Assembly (NCBI GenBank): GCA_049969475.1
Contig: JBMFOU010000007.1
Location: 1-64,000, forward strand
Reading direction: 5' to 3'
Length of the DNA stretch: 64,000 bases
Source: UBA2030 sp049969475
GTDB lineage: Bacteria; Bacteroidota; Bacteroidia; Bacteroidales; TTA-H9
Position numbers and translations under genes: made by a program. Below are positions 53,039 to 62,549 of the stretch, one piece after another (positions within the stretch are counted from its first letter, which is position 1; each line of letters begins with the position of its first letter). Below the pieces are notes generated by a model, which did not search any database, had not been told where the DNA came from, and was given only the letters and a program-made list of their open reading frames with translations.

Positions 53039-54946
53039 TGCTCCTACCAGCATCTCCCTTGCCTTGCGTGCTATGCCTTCGGCGTCGTATCCACACAACC
53101 GGTAAAGTTCGTCGGGTGTGCCATGGGGAATATACTCATCAGGGACACCCAGCATGCATATCTCCGCCTTGTAGTCGTGCAAAACCATGAATTCAGCCAC
53201 AGCACTGCCCAATCCTCCTTTCAGGGTGCCATCTTCCACGGTTATGATTTTTCGAAATTTTCTAAAGGCATCATGTAACAAGTCTTCATCAATAGGCTTC
53301 AGAAAGCGCATATCGTAGTGAGCTATGCTGAACCCCTCTTTTTCAAGAGTTTCTATGGCTGAGGACGCGAAATTTCCCGGATGGCCGATGGAGAGAATAG
53401 CAAGGTCGGTTCCATCTTTCAATTTTCGGCCTTTTCCTATAGGTATTTCCTCGAAGGGGGTGTTCCACTCGTACATCACGCCGCGTCCCCTGGGATAGCG
53501 GATAGAGAAGGGACCTCCATGATTGCGTTGCTGAGCTGTATACATCAAATTTCGCAGCTCTTGTTCGTTCATGGGAGCCGAAATAATAATATGGGGAATA
53601 GCCCTGAAATACGCCAGGTCGTAAACCCCATGATGTGTCGGGCCATCTTCTCCTACCAGTCCTCCCCTGTCGAGGCAGAAGACTACGGGCAATTTTTGCA
53701 GGGCTACATCATGGATTACCTGATCGTAGGCTCTCTGCATAAAAGAAGAGTAGATATTGCAAAAAGGTATCATCCCTGCAGCTGCCAGGCCGGCCGAGAA
53801 GGTTACGGCATGCTGTTCGGCAATCCCCACATCGAAGGCCCGCTCAGGCATCACCTTCATCATCATATTCAACGAACAGCCGGTAGGCATGGCAGGCGTA
53901 ATTCCCACTACCCGGGGGTTTATCTTTGCCAGTTCAATGATGGTTTTGCCGAATACATTCTGATACTTGGGAGGCAATTTCTGGGGACAGGCCTCCTCTT
54001 TCAGCTCACCGGTTTCGGGGTCAAAAGCGCCGGGCGAATGGTAGGTAGTAGGGTCGAGCTCGGCTTTTTCCAGGCCTTTGCCTTTTTTCGTTACTACATG
54101 GAGGAGCTTAGGGCCGGGAATTCGCTTGAGGTCGTCGAGTAGATGCGCGAGCCTTATTACATCGTGCCCATCCACCGGACCAAAATAACGAAAACCCATA
54201 GCCTCGAACAGGTTACTCTTTTTGAGCAGGGATCCCTTTATCGCAGCTCCCAGTTGCTTAACGATGGCACGCGTATTAACGCCGTAGCGGGTTCCACCGC
54301 CCAGCAAGGTCCAAATTTTATCCCGAAAACGGTTATAAGTGCGCGAGGCAGTAAACTTAGCCAGATACTTCTGAAGCGCCCCTACACTTTTATCTATGGA
54401 GATGCCATTATCGTTGAGAATAATGAGCATGTTGGCTCCGGTGCTTCCAGCATGGTTCAAAGCCTCGAAAGCCATTCCGGCCGTCATGGCACCATCGCCT
54501 ATTACTGCAATATGCTGTCGTTGGTTATCCCCCTGCAGATGAGCAGCGATAGCCATACCCAGAATGGCCGAAACCGAGGTAGATGAATGGCCCGTACCAA
54601 AGGCATCGTAAGGGCTCTCTTCCATCTTGGGAAAACCACTAATGCCACCCAATTTTCGGTTGGTCGGAAACTGGTCGCGTCGACCTGTGAGAATCTTATG
54701 CGCATAGGCTTGATGCCCCACATCCCATACCAGTTTATCCACCGGGGTGTTGTAAACATAATGAATGGCCACGGCAAGCTCCACAGCACCCAGACTGGCC
54801 GCCAGGTGCCCGGGATTATTCGACATTACTTCGATGATATACTTCCTGATTTCCTGACACAAGGCTGGAAGCTCTTCCTCCTTGAGTTGGCGTAAAGCCT
54901 CAGGACTATCTACTCGAGCCAGGACACCACCATAATTGTATGCCAT
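53030..54946 (-). CDS. dxs: 1-deoxy-D-xylulose-5-phosphate synthase
   Basis: A 638-residue thiamine-diphosphate enzyme that joins pyruvate and glyceraldehyde-3-phosphate, the first step of the MEP isoprenoid pathway. It shows NNPGHLAASLGAVELAVAIH, VWDVGHQAYAHKILTGRRD, the ThDP/Mg site GDGAMTAGMAFEALNHAG with ILNDNGISID, HVVTKKGKGLEKAE, and transketolase-like RGGLVGEDGPTHHGVYDLAY. Family length is 620-640. It follows sufT but has its own -7 element. The pathway later needs the Fe-S enzymes IspG and IspH, which fits the Suf neighbourhood. Confidence 0.98.
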   Translation of the reverse strand: MAYNYGGVLARVDSPEALRQLKEEELPALCQEIRKYIIEVMSNNPGHLAASLGAVELAVAIHYVYNTPVDKLVWDVGHQAYAHKILTGRRDQFPTNRKLGGISGFPKMEESPYDAFGTGHSSTSVSAILGMAIAAHLQGDNQRQHIAVIGDGAMTAGMAFEALNHAGSTGANMLIILNDNGISIDKSVGALQKYLAKFTASRTYNRFRDKIWTLLGGGTRYGVNTRAIVKQLGAAIKGSLLKKSNLFEAMGFRYFGPVDGHDVIRLAHLLDDLKRIPGPKLLHVVTKKGKGLEKAELDPTTYHSPGAFDPETGELKEEACPQKLPPKYQNVFGKTIIELAKINPRVVGITPAMPTGCSLNMMMKVMPERAFDVGIAEQHAVTFSAGLAAAGMIPFCNIYSSFMQRAYDQVIHDVALQKLPVVFCLDRGGLVGEDGPTHHGVYDLAYFRAIPHIIISAPMNEQELRNLMYTAQQRNHGGPFSIRYPRGRGVMYEWNTPFEEIPIGKGRKLKDGTDLAILSIGHPGNFASSAIETLEKEGFSIAHYDMRFLKPIDEDLLHDAFRKFRKIITVEDGTLKGGLGSAVAEFMVLHDYKAEICMLGVPDEYIPHGTPDELYRLCGYDAEGIARKAREMLVGASA

Positions 54947-54989
54947 TGCCTTTTACTGGGTTGAATATTAGGTTAATTACAACGGGGTG

Positions 54990-54997
54990 CAAAGATA
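54990..54997 (-). promoter_or_regulatory. -7 element (TATCTTTG) of dxs
   Basis: Minus-strand exact TAnnTTTG, 43 bp before the dxs ATG and just after the sufT stop. Confidence 0.55.
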
Positions 54998-55021
54998 TCA
55001 AACAACCCGTTTTTCTTCTGC

Positions 55022-55345
55022 CTACAAAAGACCCAGATCGAGCAGTGCAGCATCGCTGATCATGCTTTGATCCCAGGGTGGATCGAAAGTTACTTCTACT
55101 TCACAGCTTTTCACCCCTTTCACCATTTCCACTGCATTTTTCACGTCGCGGGGCAGCGACTCGGCTACCGGACAATTGGGCGCCGTGAGCGACATCAGAA
55201 TATGCACACTATTGTCGTCGTTGATTTTTATATCGTAGATCAGTCCCAGATCGTAAATATTAACCGGAATTTCAGGGTCATACAATATTTTAAGCTCCTT
55301 AATGATATCCTCCATCATCCGGGTTTTTTCCATAAAATCAGGCAT
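55022..55345 (-). CDS. sufT: SufT / MIP18-family (DUF59) Fe-S maturation protein
   Basis: A 107-residue DUF59 protein; relatives help deliver iron-sulphur clusters. Visible: LYDPEIPVNIYDLGLIYDI (family signature) and LTAPNCPVAESLPRDV with the conserved cysteine, then VTFDPPWDQSMIS. Last gene of the suf operon, 2 bp after sufE. Confidence 0.92.
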   Translation of the reverse strand: MPDFMEKTRMMEDIIKELKILYDPEIPVNIYDLGLIYDIKINDDNSVHILMSLTAPNCPVAESLPRDVKNAVEMVKGVKSCEVEVTFDPPWDQSMISDAALLDLGLL

Positions 55346-55347
55346 AG

Positions 55348-55785
55348 TTATGAGGTTTTGTTTGTTGACTGGATTTTGAAAGCCATTGCATACAGCTTGA
55401 TTTGCTTAATCATGGCATTTAGGCCATTGGCCCGGGTAGGCGATAGATGCTGCTGTAAACCAGCCTCCTGAAGAAAAGTGGGTTCAAAAGCCATAATCTC
55501 ATCAGGGGTATGACCGGAATAAACACTGATAATCATGCTGGCCAGGCCGCGGGTGATGAGTGCATCGGAAGCACCTCTATAATAAACCTTACCGTCTTTA
55601 AACTCAGGAATTAGCCACACCTTCGACTGACACCCCTCTATTAAATATTTCTCCTTCTTTTCTGTATCATCAATCAAAGGCAAATCCTTGCCTTTTTCTA
55701 TCAACAGTTGATACTTATCCATCCAGTCTTCGAACTGACTGAATTCCCTTACAATCTGGTCAGCTTTTTCCTTAATGCTTGCCAT
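55348..55785 (-). CDS. sufE: Sulfur acceptor protein SufE
   Basis: A 145-residue protein that takes persulfide sulphur from SufS and passes it to SufBCD. Recognised by MDKYQLLIEKGKDLP, the active cysteine in YLIEGCQSKVWL, and GLASMIISVYSGHTPDEI. Located 10 bp after sufS. Confidence 0.95.
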   Translation of the reverse strand: MASIKEKADQIVREFSQFEDWMDKYQLLIEKGKDLPLIDDTEKKEKYLIEGCQSKVWLIPEFKDGKVYYRGASDALITRGLASMIISVYSGHTPDEIMAFEPTFLQEAGLQQHLSPTRANGLNAMIKQIKLYAMAFKIQSTNKTS

Positions 55786-55795
55786 AAAAGGTTTT

Positions 55796-57043
55796 TTACA
55801 AAAATAGAGATTTCACTACTTCGAGCTTTTCGGCCAGGTAATCAATTTCTTCCCGGGTATTGTAAAAAGCCAAGGATGCACGAACAGTACCGGGTATACG
55901 GAGATGTTCCATCAAAGGCTGGGCACAGTGGTGACCCGTTCTGACTGCAATGCCAAATTGGTCGAGAATAGTCCCTGTGTCGTAGGGGTGAACACCTTCC
56001 ATCAGAAAAGATATCACACTACACTGTTTAGGCGCCTTACCTATTTGTTTGAAGCCCGAAATAGATGCCAGGCGTTCAACAGCATAGCCATAGAGTTCTT
56101 CTTCGTATCTGAAGATTTCGTCGAGCCCCAGGCGTGTAAGATAGTCAAGGGCTACCGCCAGTCCCAGAGCTCCTTCCACATTGGGTGTCCCAGCTTCAAA
56201 ACGAAATGGAAGCTCATTGAAGGTGGTCTCATGAAATCTTACCCTTTGAATCATTTCTCCACCAAACTGGTAAGGAGGTAACTTCTCGAGCCATTGCCTC
56301 TTCCCATAAAGCACCCCAATACCCATAGGGCCATAAATCTTATGTCCGGAAAAGGCATAGAAGTCGAAATCCGAGGCCTGAACATCCACCCGCATGTGTT
56401 GAATACCCTGGGCTCCATCTACAAATACAGGAATGCCCATTTGATGGGCCTTGCTTACGATTGTATCCAGGTCGACCACAATTCCCAGGGCGTTCGAAAC
56501 CTGTGTTATGGCCACCAGTCGAGTACGACTTGAAAGATGCTTATCCAGCTCATCGAGCAAAAGGTTTCCATTTTCATCTACCGGCAAAACCTTTAAATGA
56601 GCACCTTTCTCCAAACATACCTGCTGCCAGGGAACGAGGTTGGAATGGTGCTCAAGGGCAGATATTAAAATTTCATCTCCGGCTTCAAGACAACATTTGG
56701 CAATACCTGAAGCGACCAGGTTTACTGATTCAGTAGTACCCCGTGTAAAAACAATCTCCTGAGCTTCAGCAGCATTAATAAATCTTGCAACGGTTTTCCT
56801 GGCTTCTTCAAACGCTTCTGTCGCCTGAAGACTCAGCAGGTGATTACCCCGGTGTATATTACTGTTTTGCGACGAATAATACTGCCCCACCGCCTCAACT
56901 ACCTGCAAGGGCTTTTGAGTGGTGGCGGCATTGTCGAGATAAATTAAAGGTTTATCATAAACCTGCCGTTGAAGAAGAGGAAAGTCTGCTCTGATTTTCG
57001 ATACATTAAGGCTCACAGCGGCGATTGATTTGGAAGATGGCAA
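55796..57043 (-). CDS. sufS: Cysteine desulfurase SufS
   Basis: A 415-residue PLP-dependent group II cysteine desulfurase that releases sulphur from cysteine for cluster assembly. YLDNAATTQKPLQVV, FTRGTTESVNLVA, the PLP lysine in FSGHKIYGPMGIGVLYG, and the catalytic Cys in VRTGHHCAQP (short-loop, SufS type). Starts 2 bp after the sufD stop; length is normal. Confidence 0.97.
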   Translation of the reverse strand: MPSSKSIAAVSLNVSKIRADFPLLQRQVYDKPLIYLDNAATTQKPLQVVEAVGQYYSSQNSNIHRGNHLLSLQATEAFEEARKTVARFINAAEAQEIVFTRGTTESVNLVASGIAKCCLEAGDEILISALEHHSNLVPWQQVCLEKGAHLKVLPVDENGNLLLDELDKHLSSRTRLVAITQVSNALGIVVDLDTIVSKAHQMGIPVFVDGAQGIQHMRVDVQASDFDFYAFSGHKIYGPMGIGVLYGKRQWLEKLPPYQFGGEMIQRVRFHETTFNELPFRFEAGTPNVEGALGLAVALDYLTRLGLDEIFRYEEELYGYAVERLASISGFKQIGKAPKQCSVISFLMEGVHPYDTGTILDQFGIAVRTGHHCAQPLMEHLRIPGTVRASLAFYNTREEIDYLAEKLEVVKSLFL

Positions 57044-57045
57044 TA

Positions 57046-58455
57046 TTATATCTTGCTTATATCAATTTCAAATTCGATGGGTTTTTCTGGTGTTTTACAA
57101 TGCAGCACACACTGGTCGCAGATGGAGAGTTCGCCGCGCAGGCGCTTTTTCACCAGGTCATCGAGCCGGTCGTGCAGCGTGGGTATGGTGATGTTTTCAA
57201 GCACCTCGGCAGCAAAGGCATACATCAGAAGCAGTCGGGCATTGTTTTCATCAATGCCTCGGGCCCTCAGGTAGAACATGGCATTGGCATCGAGCTGACC
57301 CACCGTGGCTCCGTGACTGCATTTTACGTCGTCCGCATAAATCTCCAAAAATGGTTTGGTGTTGATAACTGCCTTGTCCGTAAGCAGAATGTTGCGGTTA
57401 CTCTGGTAGGCTGAAGTACGTTGCGCATCGCGCATTACATGTATGTGACCGTTAAAAACACCCCGGGCATAATCATCAAGGATTCCCTTGTACAACTGGT
57501 TCGACTGGCAATCGGAGGCAGCATGGGTAACCGATACAATATTGTCCGATTGCTGCTTCTTGTCCATCAGAAACAATCCAAAATGATGGGCTCCAGCATG
57601 AGGTTCTAAAAGTTGATTGGAAATCTCGTTGCGGATGAGGCCCCCATGCAGACATATGCCATAGGTTTTCAGGGAACTGCTTCCCAACTGATTGATAAAC
57701 GTTTTGTTATGAATTACGCTTTCATCGTTAATATTCTGCATCTTATAATACTCTACCTGAGCATCTCTTCCGATGAAGACTTCGGTAATGCTATTGGTGA
57801 ATCCGGCTGTATGATTATGCGAATCGTCGCAATGTACCAATTTGACGCTACTTCCTTTACCCACAATAATCAGATGTCTGGTCTGCATAAAAAGGGGTGA
57901 GGAATGATTCACCACATTTACCATCTGGACAGGTTTCTCCAGCTGCACGCCATCGGGAACATAGATAAAGAAACCATCGGCAGCCAGGGCAGCATTGAGG
58001 GCTGAAAAATAATCATTAAGAGTAGCCGCTTTTCCCAGCCAGGCATCCACTATTTCTGGAGCTTCGCGCATGGCCCTTGCCAGACTGCCAATAATCGTTC
58101 CATTGGGAAGAATTCTCAGGGGAGCGTTTTTATAGGTGTACCAGCCATTATACATAGTAATGAGCCAGGTATCGAGCCCATACACCTCGCAGGAGAAGAA
58201 TGACTCTACGTTAGAAGGCAAATCAACAGGCTGAGTATAGTATTCCCAGATCCTTTCAAAATATTTTTCGAAATCGGTATATCGGTATGCTTCAAGCGAA
58301 GTGGAGGGAGCAGGGAGAAGAGGCAATTTTTGCAGGGCATCCTGCCGCAGTTTCGACATACCCGGGCTGTCATTAGCCCCGAAAACTATGGAATCCTCCC
58401 GGGTCTTTTCAACCCAAAAGGCAGCATCATTCAAACGTTGAGAAACGATGTTCAT
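57046..58455 (-). CDS. sufD: Fe-S scaffold subunit SufD
   Basis: A 469-residue SufBD-family scaffold subunit of the SufBC2D complex. The right-handed helix core includes DGFFIYVPDGVQLEKPVQMV, MQTRHLIIVGKGSSVKLVH and KCSHGATVGQLDANAMFYLR with the conserved His, then GIDENNARLLLMYAF. Located 12 bp after sufC. Confidence 0.95.
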   Translation of the reverse strand: MNIVSQRLNDAAFWVEKTREDSIVFGANDSPGMSKLRQDALQKLPLLPAPSTSLEAYRYTDFEKYFERIWEYYTQPVDLPSNVESFFSCEVYGLDTWLITMYNGWYTYKNAPLRILPNGTIIGSLARAMREAPEIVDAWLGKAATLNDYFSALNAALAADGFFIYVPDGVQLEKPVQMVNVVNHSSPLFMQTRHLIIVGKGSSVKLVHCDDSHNHTAGFTNSITEVFIGRDAQVEYYKMQNINDESVIHNKTFINQLGSSSLKTYGICLHGGLIRNEISNQLLEPHAGAHHFGLFLMDKKQQSDNIVSVTHAASDCQSNQLYKGILDDYARGVFNGHIHVMRDAQRTSAYQSNRNILLTDKAVINTKPFLEIYADDVKCSHGATVGQLDANAMFYLRARGIDENNARLLLMYAFAAEVLENITIPTLHDRLDDLVKKRLRGELSICDQCVLHCKTPEKPIEFEIDISKI

Positions 58456-58467
58456 GGTCGACCGCTT

Positions 58468-59226
58468 TTATTTGTATTCAAATTCCCGTTTAATCCACTC
58501 GTAGCCTTTTTCTTCGAGTTCGAGGGCCAACTCCTTACGGCCCGATTTCACGATTCGACCGTCATACATCACATGCACATAATCCGGAATAATGTACTCG
58601 AGCAAGCGCTGGTAGTGCGTTATCACCAAAAAAGCATTGTCAGGGCGACGCAGCTTATTCACCCCATGGGCCACTACCCGCAGGGCATCAATGTCGAGGC
58701 CGCTGTCGGTCTCGTCGAGAATGGCAAAGATGGGTTCGAGCATGGCCATCTGGAAAATCTCGTTTTTCTTTTTCTCTCCTCCGCTGAAACCTTCATTCAC
58801 GCTACGATTGGTGAGTTTTGAATGTATCTCAACCAGTTCTTTCTTCTCCTCCATACGAGCCAAAAATTCTGAGGCCGACATGGGTTCCCATCCTTTGTAT
58901 TTACGAATGTCGTTAATGGCGGTGCGCATGAAATTGGCCATGCTTACGCCTGGAATCTCCACCGGATACTGAAAACTGAGAAATATCCCCTCGCGGGCCC
59001 GCTGCTCAACAGGCATTTCCAAAAGATTCATTCCCTTGTAAATAATTTCTCCTTCGGTTACTTCGTAATCTTCCTTTCCGGCAATCACCGAAGCAAGGGT
59101 GCTTTTGCCCGTGCCATTTGGCCCCATGATGGCATGTATTTCTCCCTCGTTTATGGTGAGGTTGATACCTTTTATGATTTCTTTTCCTTGAATACTAACA
59201 TGTAAATTTTTGATTTGCAGTAGCAT
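58468..59226 (-). CDS. sufC: Fe-S assembly ATPase SufC
   Basis: A 252-residue ABC-type ATPase that drives SufB-SufD rearrangement. Walker A GPNGTGKSTLA, signature region VNEGFSGGEKKKNEI, Walker B FAILDETDSGLDIDAL and the switch His in LVITHYQRLL. Not a transporter: no membrane partner. 33 bp after sufB. Confidence 0.97.
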   Translation of the reverse strand: MLLQIKNLHVSIQGKEIIKGINLTINEGEIHAIMGPNGTGKSTLASVIAGKEDYEVTEGEIIYKGMNLLEMPVEQRAREGIFLSFQYPVEIPGVSMANFMRTAINDIRKYKGWEPMSASEFLARMEEKKELVEIHSKLTNRSVNEGFSGGEKKKNEIFQMAMLEPIFAILDETDSGLDIDALRVVAHGVNKLRRPDNAFLVITHYQRLLEYIIPDYVHVMYDGRIVKSGRKELALELEEKGYEWIKREFEYK

Positions 59227-59259
59227 AATATATTAATTTTAATTTTTTTGAACTTTATA

Positions 59260-60708
59260 TTAACCCACACTGCCTTCGAGACTGATAGCCAGCAGTTTCT
59301 GAGCTTCGGCGGCAAATTCGAGGGGCAGTTGCTTGAGCACCTCCCGGGCATAGCCGTTGACAATAAGGCCAATAGCCGATTCCTTGTCAATACCTCGCTG
59401 CTGACAGTAAAATAGCTGCTCATCCGAGATTTTGCTGGTAGTAGCTTCATGCTCCACCACCGAAGAGTGATTCTCGGTTTGTATATACGGGAAGGTATGG
59501 GCCCCACATTTATCGCCGAGCAGCAATGAGTCGCACTGACTGAAATTACGGGCATTTTCAGCCTTTTTGGTAATCTTCACTAACCCGCGATAGCTGTTAT
59601 TGCTATGTCCAGCTGAAATACCTTTAGAAATAATTGTGCTTGAGGTATTTTTCCCGATATGTATCATCTTGGTTCCCGTGTCGGCCTGCTGGTAATTGTT
59701 GGTAACCGCAACACTGTAAAACTCTCCCACCGAGTTGTCTCCCATCAAAATGCAACTAGGGTATTTCCAGGTGATGGCCGAACCGGTCTCTACCTGGGTC
59801 CACGAAATTTTTGAATTAGCTCCTTTGCAGATTCCCCGCTTGGTTACAAAGTTATAGATACCACCCTGGCCATTCTTGTCGCCGGGATACCAATTCTGCA
59901 CTGTAGAGTATTTCACATGAGCATCTTTCAGAGCGACGATTTCGACCACGGCGGCATGCAACTGGTTTTCGTCGCGCATAGGAGCCGTGCAACCTTCCAT
60001 GTAACTCACATAACTTCCTTCATCGGCTATAATAAGCGTACGCTCAAACTGACCCGTATTTGCCGCATTGATACGGAAGTAAGTAGAAAGCTCCAATGGA
60101 CACCTTACCCCCTTCGGGATGTAAACAAACGACCCATCACTAAAGACCGCCGAATTGAGGGCAGCGAAAAAGTTATCCCCCGGCGGCACCACACTGCCCA
60201 AATATTGTTTCACCAGGTCGGGATGCTCGCGAATAGCCTCGCTGATAGAGCAGAAGATGATACCCAACTTGCTCAGGGTGTCTTTGAAGGTGGTTTTAAC
60301 GGATACGCTATCCATTACAGCGTCGACGGCCACACCTGTCAGGCGTTTCTGTTCCTCCAGGGGTATTCCCAATTTTTCGAAAGTTTTAAGTAGTTCAGGG
60401 TCAACCTCCTCAAGGCTCTGAGGCGATTTCTTGACTTTAGGAGCCGCATAATAATGTATATCCTGGTAATCAATGGAGGGTATCTTTAAATGCGCCCATT
60501 CCGGAAATTTCATTTCCTTCCACCGTCGATAGGCCTTAAGCCGGAACTCAAGCATGAATTCAGGCTCCTGTTTTTTTTCCGAAATGTAGCGGATAATATC
60601 TTCCGATAGGCCTTTGGGAGCCAATTCGGTTTCTATGTTAGTTACAAATCCGTATTTGTATTCCGAACCTGTTACTTCATTCAGTATATCATTGGTTTCG
60701 CCTGCCAT
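59260..60708 (-). CDS. sufB: Fe-S scaffold subunit SufB
   Basis: A 482-residue scaffold subunit on which nascent clusters are built. Conserved blocks: SDGSFVYIPKGVRCPLELST, SYVSYMEGCTAPMRDENQLH, NWYPGDKNGQGGIYNFVTKR, and SLLLGDKCGAHTFPYIQTEN with the cysteine used for sulphur transfer, followed by VEHEATTSKISDEQLFY. First gene of sufBCDS-sufE-sufT. Confidence 0.97.
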   Translation of the reverse strand: MAGETNDILNEVTGSEYKYGFVTNIETELAPKGLSEDIIRYISEKKQEPEFMLEFRLKAYRRWKEMKFPEWAHLKIPSIDYQDIHYYAAPKVKKSPQSLEEVDPELLKTFEKLGIPLEEQKRLTGVAVDAVMDSVSVKTTFKDTLSKLGIIFCSISEAIREHPDLVKQYLGSVVPPGDNFFAALNSAVFSDGSFVYIPKGVRCPLELSTYFRINAANTGQFERTLIIADEGSYVSYMEGCTAPMRDENQLHAAVVEIVALKDAHVKYSTVQNWYPGDKNGQGGIYNFVTKRGICKGANSKISWTQVETGSAITWKYPSCILMGDNSVGEFYSVAVTNNYQQADTGTKMIHIGKNTSSTIISKGISAGHSNNSYRGLVKITKKAENARNFSQCDSLLLGDKCGAHTFPYIQTENHSSVVEHEATTSKISDEQLFYCQQRGIDKESAIGLIVNGYAREVLKQLPLEFAAEAQKLLAISLEGSVG

Positions 60709-60744
60709 AGTCTTGTTATTAAGATTAAATTAAAACAGGGGCTG

Positions 60745-60752
60745 CAAAGATA
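60745..60752 (-). promoter_or_regulatory. -7 element (TATCTTTG) of the suf operon
   Basis: Minus-strand exact TAnnTTTG, 36 bp before the sufB ATG. The rest of the 311-bp sufB-sod gap holds a terminator-like hairpin and no gene. No IscR- or Fur-type box was recognised. Confidence 0.55.
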
Positions 60753-60933
60753 GGAAGTATTATCGGTTGGGCCTCTGTTTTACAGTAATAAACAAACAAG
60801 GCCCTGTGTAAGTTCAGCCTAAACAGGAACAAAGGCATTAGCCATAAATTTAACTTTTCATCATGTGTTTTTCACGGTATTCACGCCGCCGAAGCACCCC
60901 TAAAAATTAACGGATATGCTTTTAATCCGCTTT

Positions 60934-60972
60934 TAAAAAAAGAAAGAGGTGGTCTCCCGACAACCCCTTTCA
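60934..60972 (-). terminator. Rho-independent terminator after the sod gene
   Basis: On the minus strand GAAAGGGGT pairs with ACCTCTTTC (one G-U pair) around a 12-nt loop, followed by a run of seven T. It lies about 50 bp past the sod stop. Confidence 0.6.
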
Positions 60973-61019
60973 CATCAAGAATCAATCACCAAAATCAAAT
61001 TAAACAACCAAAAATCAAC

Positions 61020-61658
61020 CTATCTGAGAGCAGAAAGAGCATTGGCATAATTATCTTCCACCTTTTTCCAGTTCACGATGTTCCAGAAATTGGTAATGTA
61101 CTCGGGGCGACGGTTCTGATACTTTAAGTAATAGGCATGCTCCCACACGTCGAGCCCCAAAATGGGAATTCCCCGGCATTCAGCCACATCCATCAAAGGA
61201 TTATCCTGATTGGGTGTAGAAGTAACCGAGAGACCTCCGTCAGCCTTAACTACCAGCCAGGCCCAGCCACTGCCAAAACGATTTTTAGCAGCATCGGAGA
61301 AGGCATTTTTAAACTCATCGAATGAATTAAATTTCTTTACAATAGCCTCCTTCAGCTCGCCCGAGGGTTCTCCACCGCCCTGGGGGCTGAGCAGTTCCCA
61401 GAACAAACTGTGATTGTAGTGACCTCCCCCATTGTTTCTCACCACCGTCGGGAAGCGACTGATATGATTGAGCAACTCGAGGAATGGCATATTCTCCATT
61501 TCGGTGCCTTTAATGGCATTCTGGAGATTATCAAAATACCCTTTGTGATGCTTGGTATAGTGAATTTCCATGGTCATGGCATCGATGTAAGGCTCGAGCA
61601 CATGATACTCATAGGGAAGCTGAGGAAAAACTAATTCTTTCGTGGCAGTATGCAACAT
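61020..61658 (-). CDS. sodB: Superoxide dismutase, Fe/Mn family
   Basis: A 212-residue Fe/Mn superoxide dismutase that converts superoxide to H2O2 and O2. All four metal ligands are visible: His in HYTKHHKGY, His in GGGHYNHSLFWELL, and Asp and His in LDVWEHAYYLKY. GSGWAWLVV and TPNQDNPLM are the usual family blocks. No signal peptide, so cytoplasmic. The metal preference (Fe, Mn or both) cannot be read from the sequence; many Bacteroidota enzymes accept either. Monocistronic; no convincing promoter seen. Confidence 0.96.
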   Translation of the reverse strand: MLHTATKELVFPQLPYEYHVLEPYIDAMTMEIHYTKHHKGYFDNLQNAIKGTEMENMPFLELLNHISRFPTVVRNNGGGHYNHSLFWELLSPQGGGEPSGELKEAIVKKFNSFDEFKNAFSDAAKNRFGSGWAWLVVKADGGLSVTSTPNQDNPLMDVAECRGIPILGLDVWEHAYYLKYQNRRPEYITNFWNIVNWKKVEDNYANALSALR

Positions 61659-61895
61659 AGCAGATTTTCTTGTTTAGATTTTGTCCAAATAAACCCACAA
61701 AACACAAAAAAGGTTCAACACAGCCCGCGGATTTTTGTTAAAAAATAGTTAAGCCCCCTGGACAAAAAAACCGAAGCGACTCATCAAGTCAGTTGAAGTT
61801 TAGGAAATTGTAGCGGGATCGGGCAAGTATTAAAGGCAATGCGTATAAACCCACTAAGGTGGAGGTTACAACCTTTGGCAATCCAATAACTCAAA

Positions 61896-62549
61896 CTATC
61901 TCACCCAGGCCAGGGTCAACCCATCGCCAAAAGGTAGCAGCAGGGGCTCGAGCCGGGGATGGTTTTTTACCAAATGATTAAATAACCGTATGCTTTCCGT
62001 TTCCTTGTCCTTTTTCCCTTGCGGCCTGAGTACCTTACCCCCCCACAAGGTATTATCTGCAATCAGTAGACTTCCGGGCTCCATTATGGGCATACATGCT
62101 TCCAGATAGGCTGGATACTGCTCCTTATCTCCATCTATGTACACCAATTGGGGTCTGATATTCAACGAGGGAATAATTTGCAAGGCATCGCCCAAATGAA
62201 AGAAAAGCTTTCCCCCAAGCGCCGAGCGGGAAAAAAACCTGCGAACAGGCTCTTCCAGCTCGGGATCGATTTCGAAGGTGTGCAATTCGCCCTCTTGCTG
62301 CAATCCTTCGGCCAGGCACAGGGCCGAATATCCCGTGAATGTGCCGATTTCAAGAATACACTGAGGCCTTCTGAGCCGGCTCAAAAAACTCAGCAGACGG
62401 CCTTGCAGATGCCCCGAGATCATTCGGGGATAATTCTTTGTTGTCCAGGTAAATCGGGCGATCTCGTTAAGCAAATCCCCTTCTGCTACCGAATGAACGA
62501 TGCAATATTGTTCTAATTCTGACAAAGGATTAAACCAATCTTCACTCAT
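61896..62549 (-). CDS. SAM-dependent O-methyltransferase (COMT-like)
   Basis: A 217-residue class I methyltransferase of the catechol/caffeoyl-CoA O-methyltransferase family. SAM-binding ILEIGTFTGYSALCLAEGL, acidic strand end TFEIDPELEEP, and metal-binding YIDGDKEQYPAYLE plus LLIADNTLWGGKVL. Substrate unknown. The start overlaps the stop of the M16 peptidase gene by 4 bp, so both form one transcript. Confidence 0.92.
   Translation of the reverse strand: MSEDWFNPLSELEQYCIVHSVAEGDLLNEIARFTWTTKNYPRMISGHLQGRLLSFLSRLRRPQCILEIGTFTGYSALCLAEGLQQEGELHTFEIDPELEEPVRRFFSRSALGGKLFFHLGDALQIIPSLNIRPQLVYIDGDKEQYPAYLEACMPIMEPGSLLIADNTLWGGKVLRPQGKKDKETESIRLFNHLVKNHPRLEPLLLPFGDGLTLAWVR

Noticed and set aside
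53381..54142. Plus-strand frame of 253 codons
   Set aside because: Antisense to dxs; no recognisable domain.
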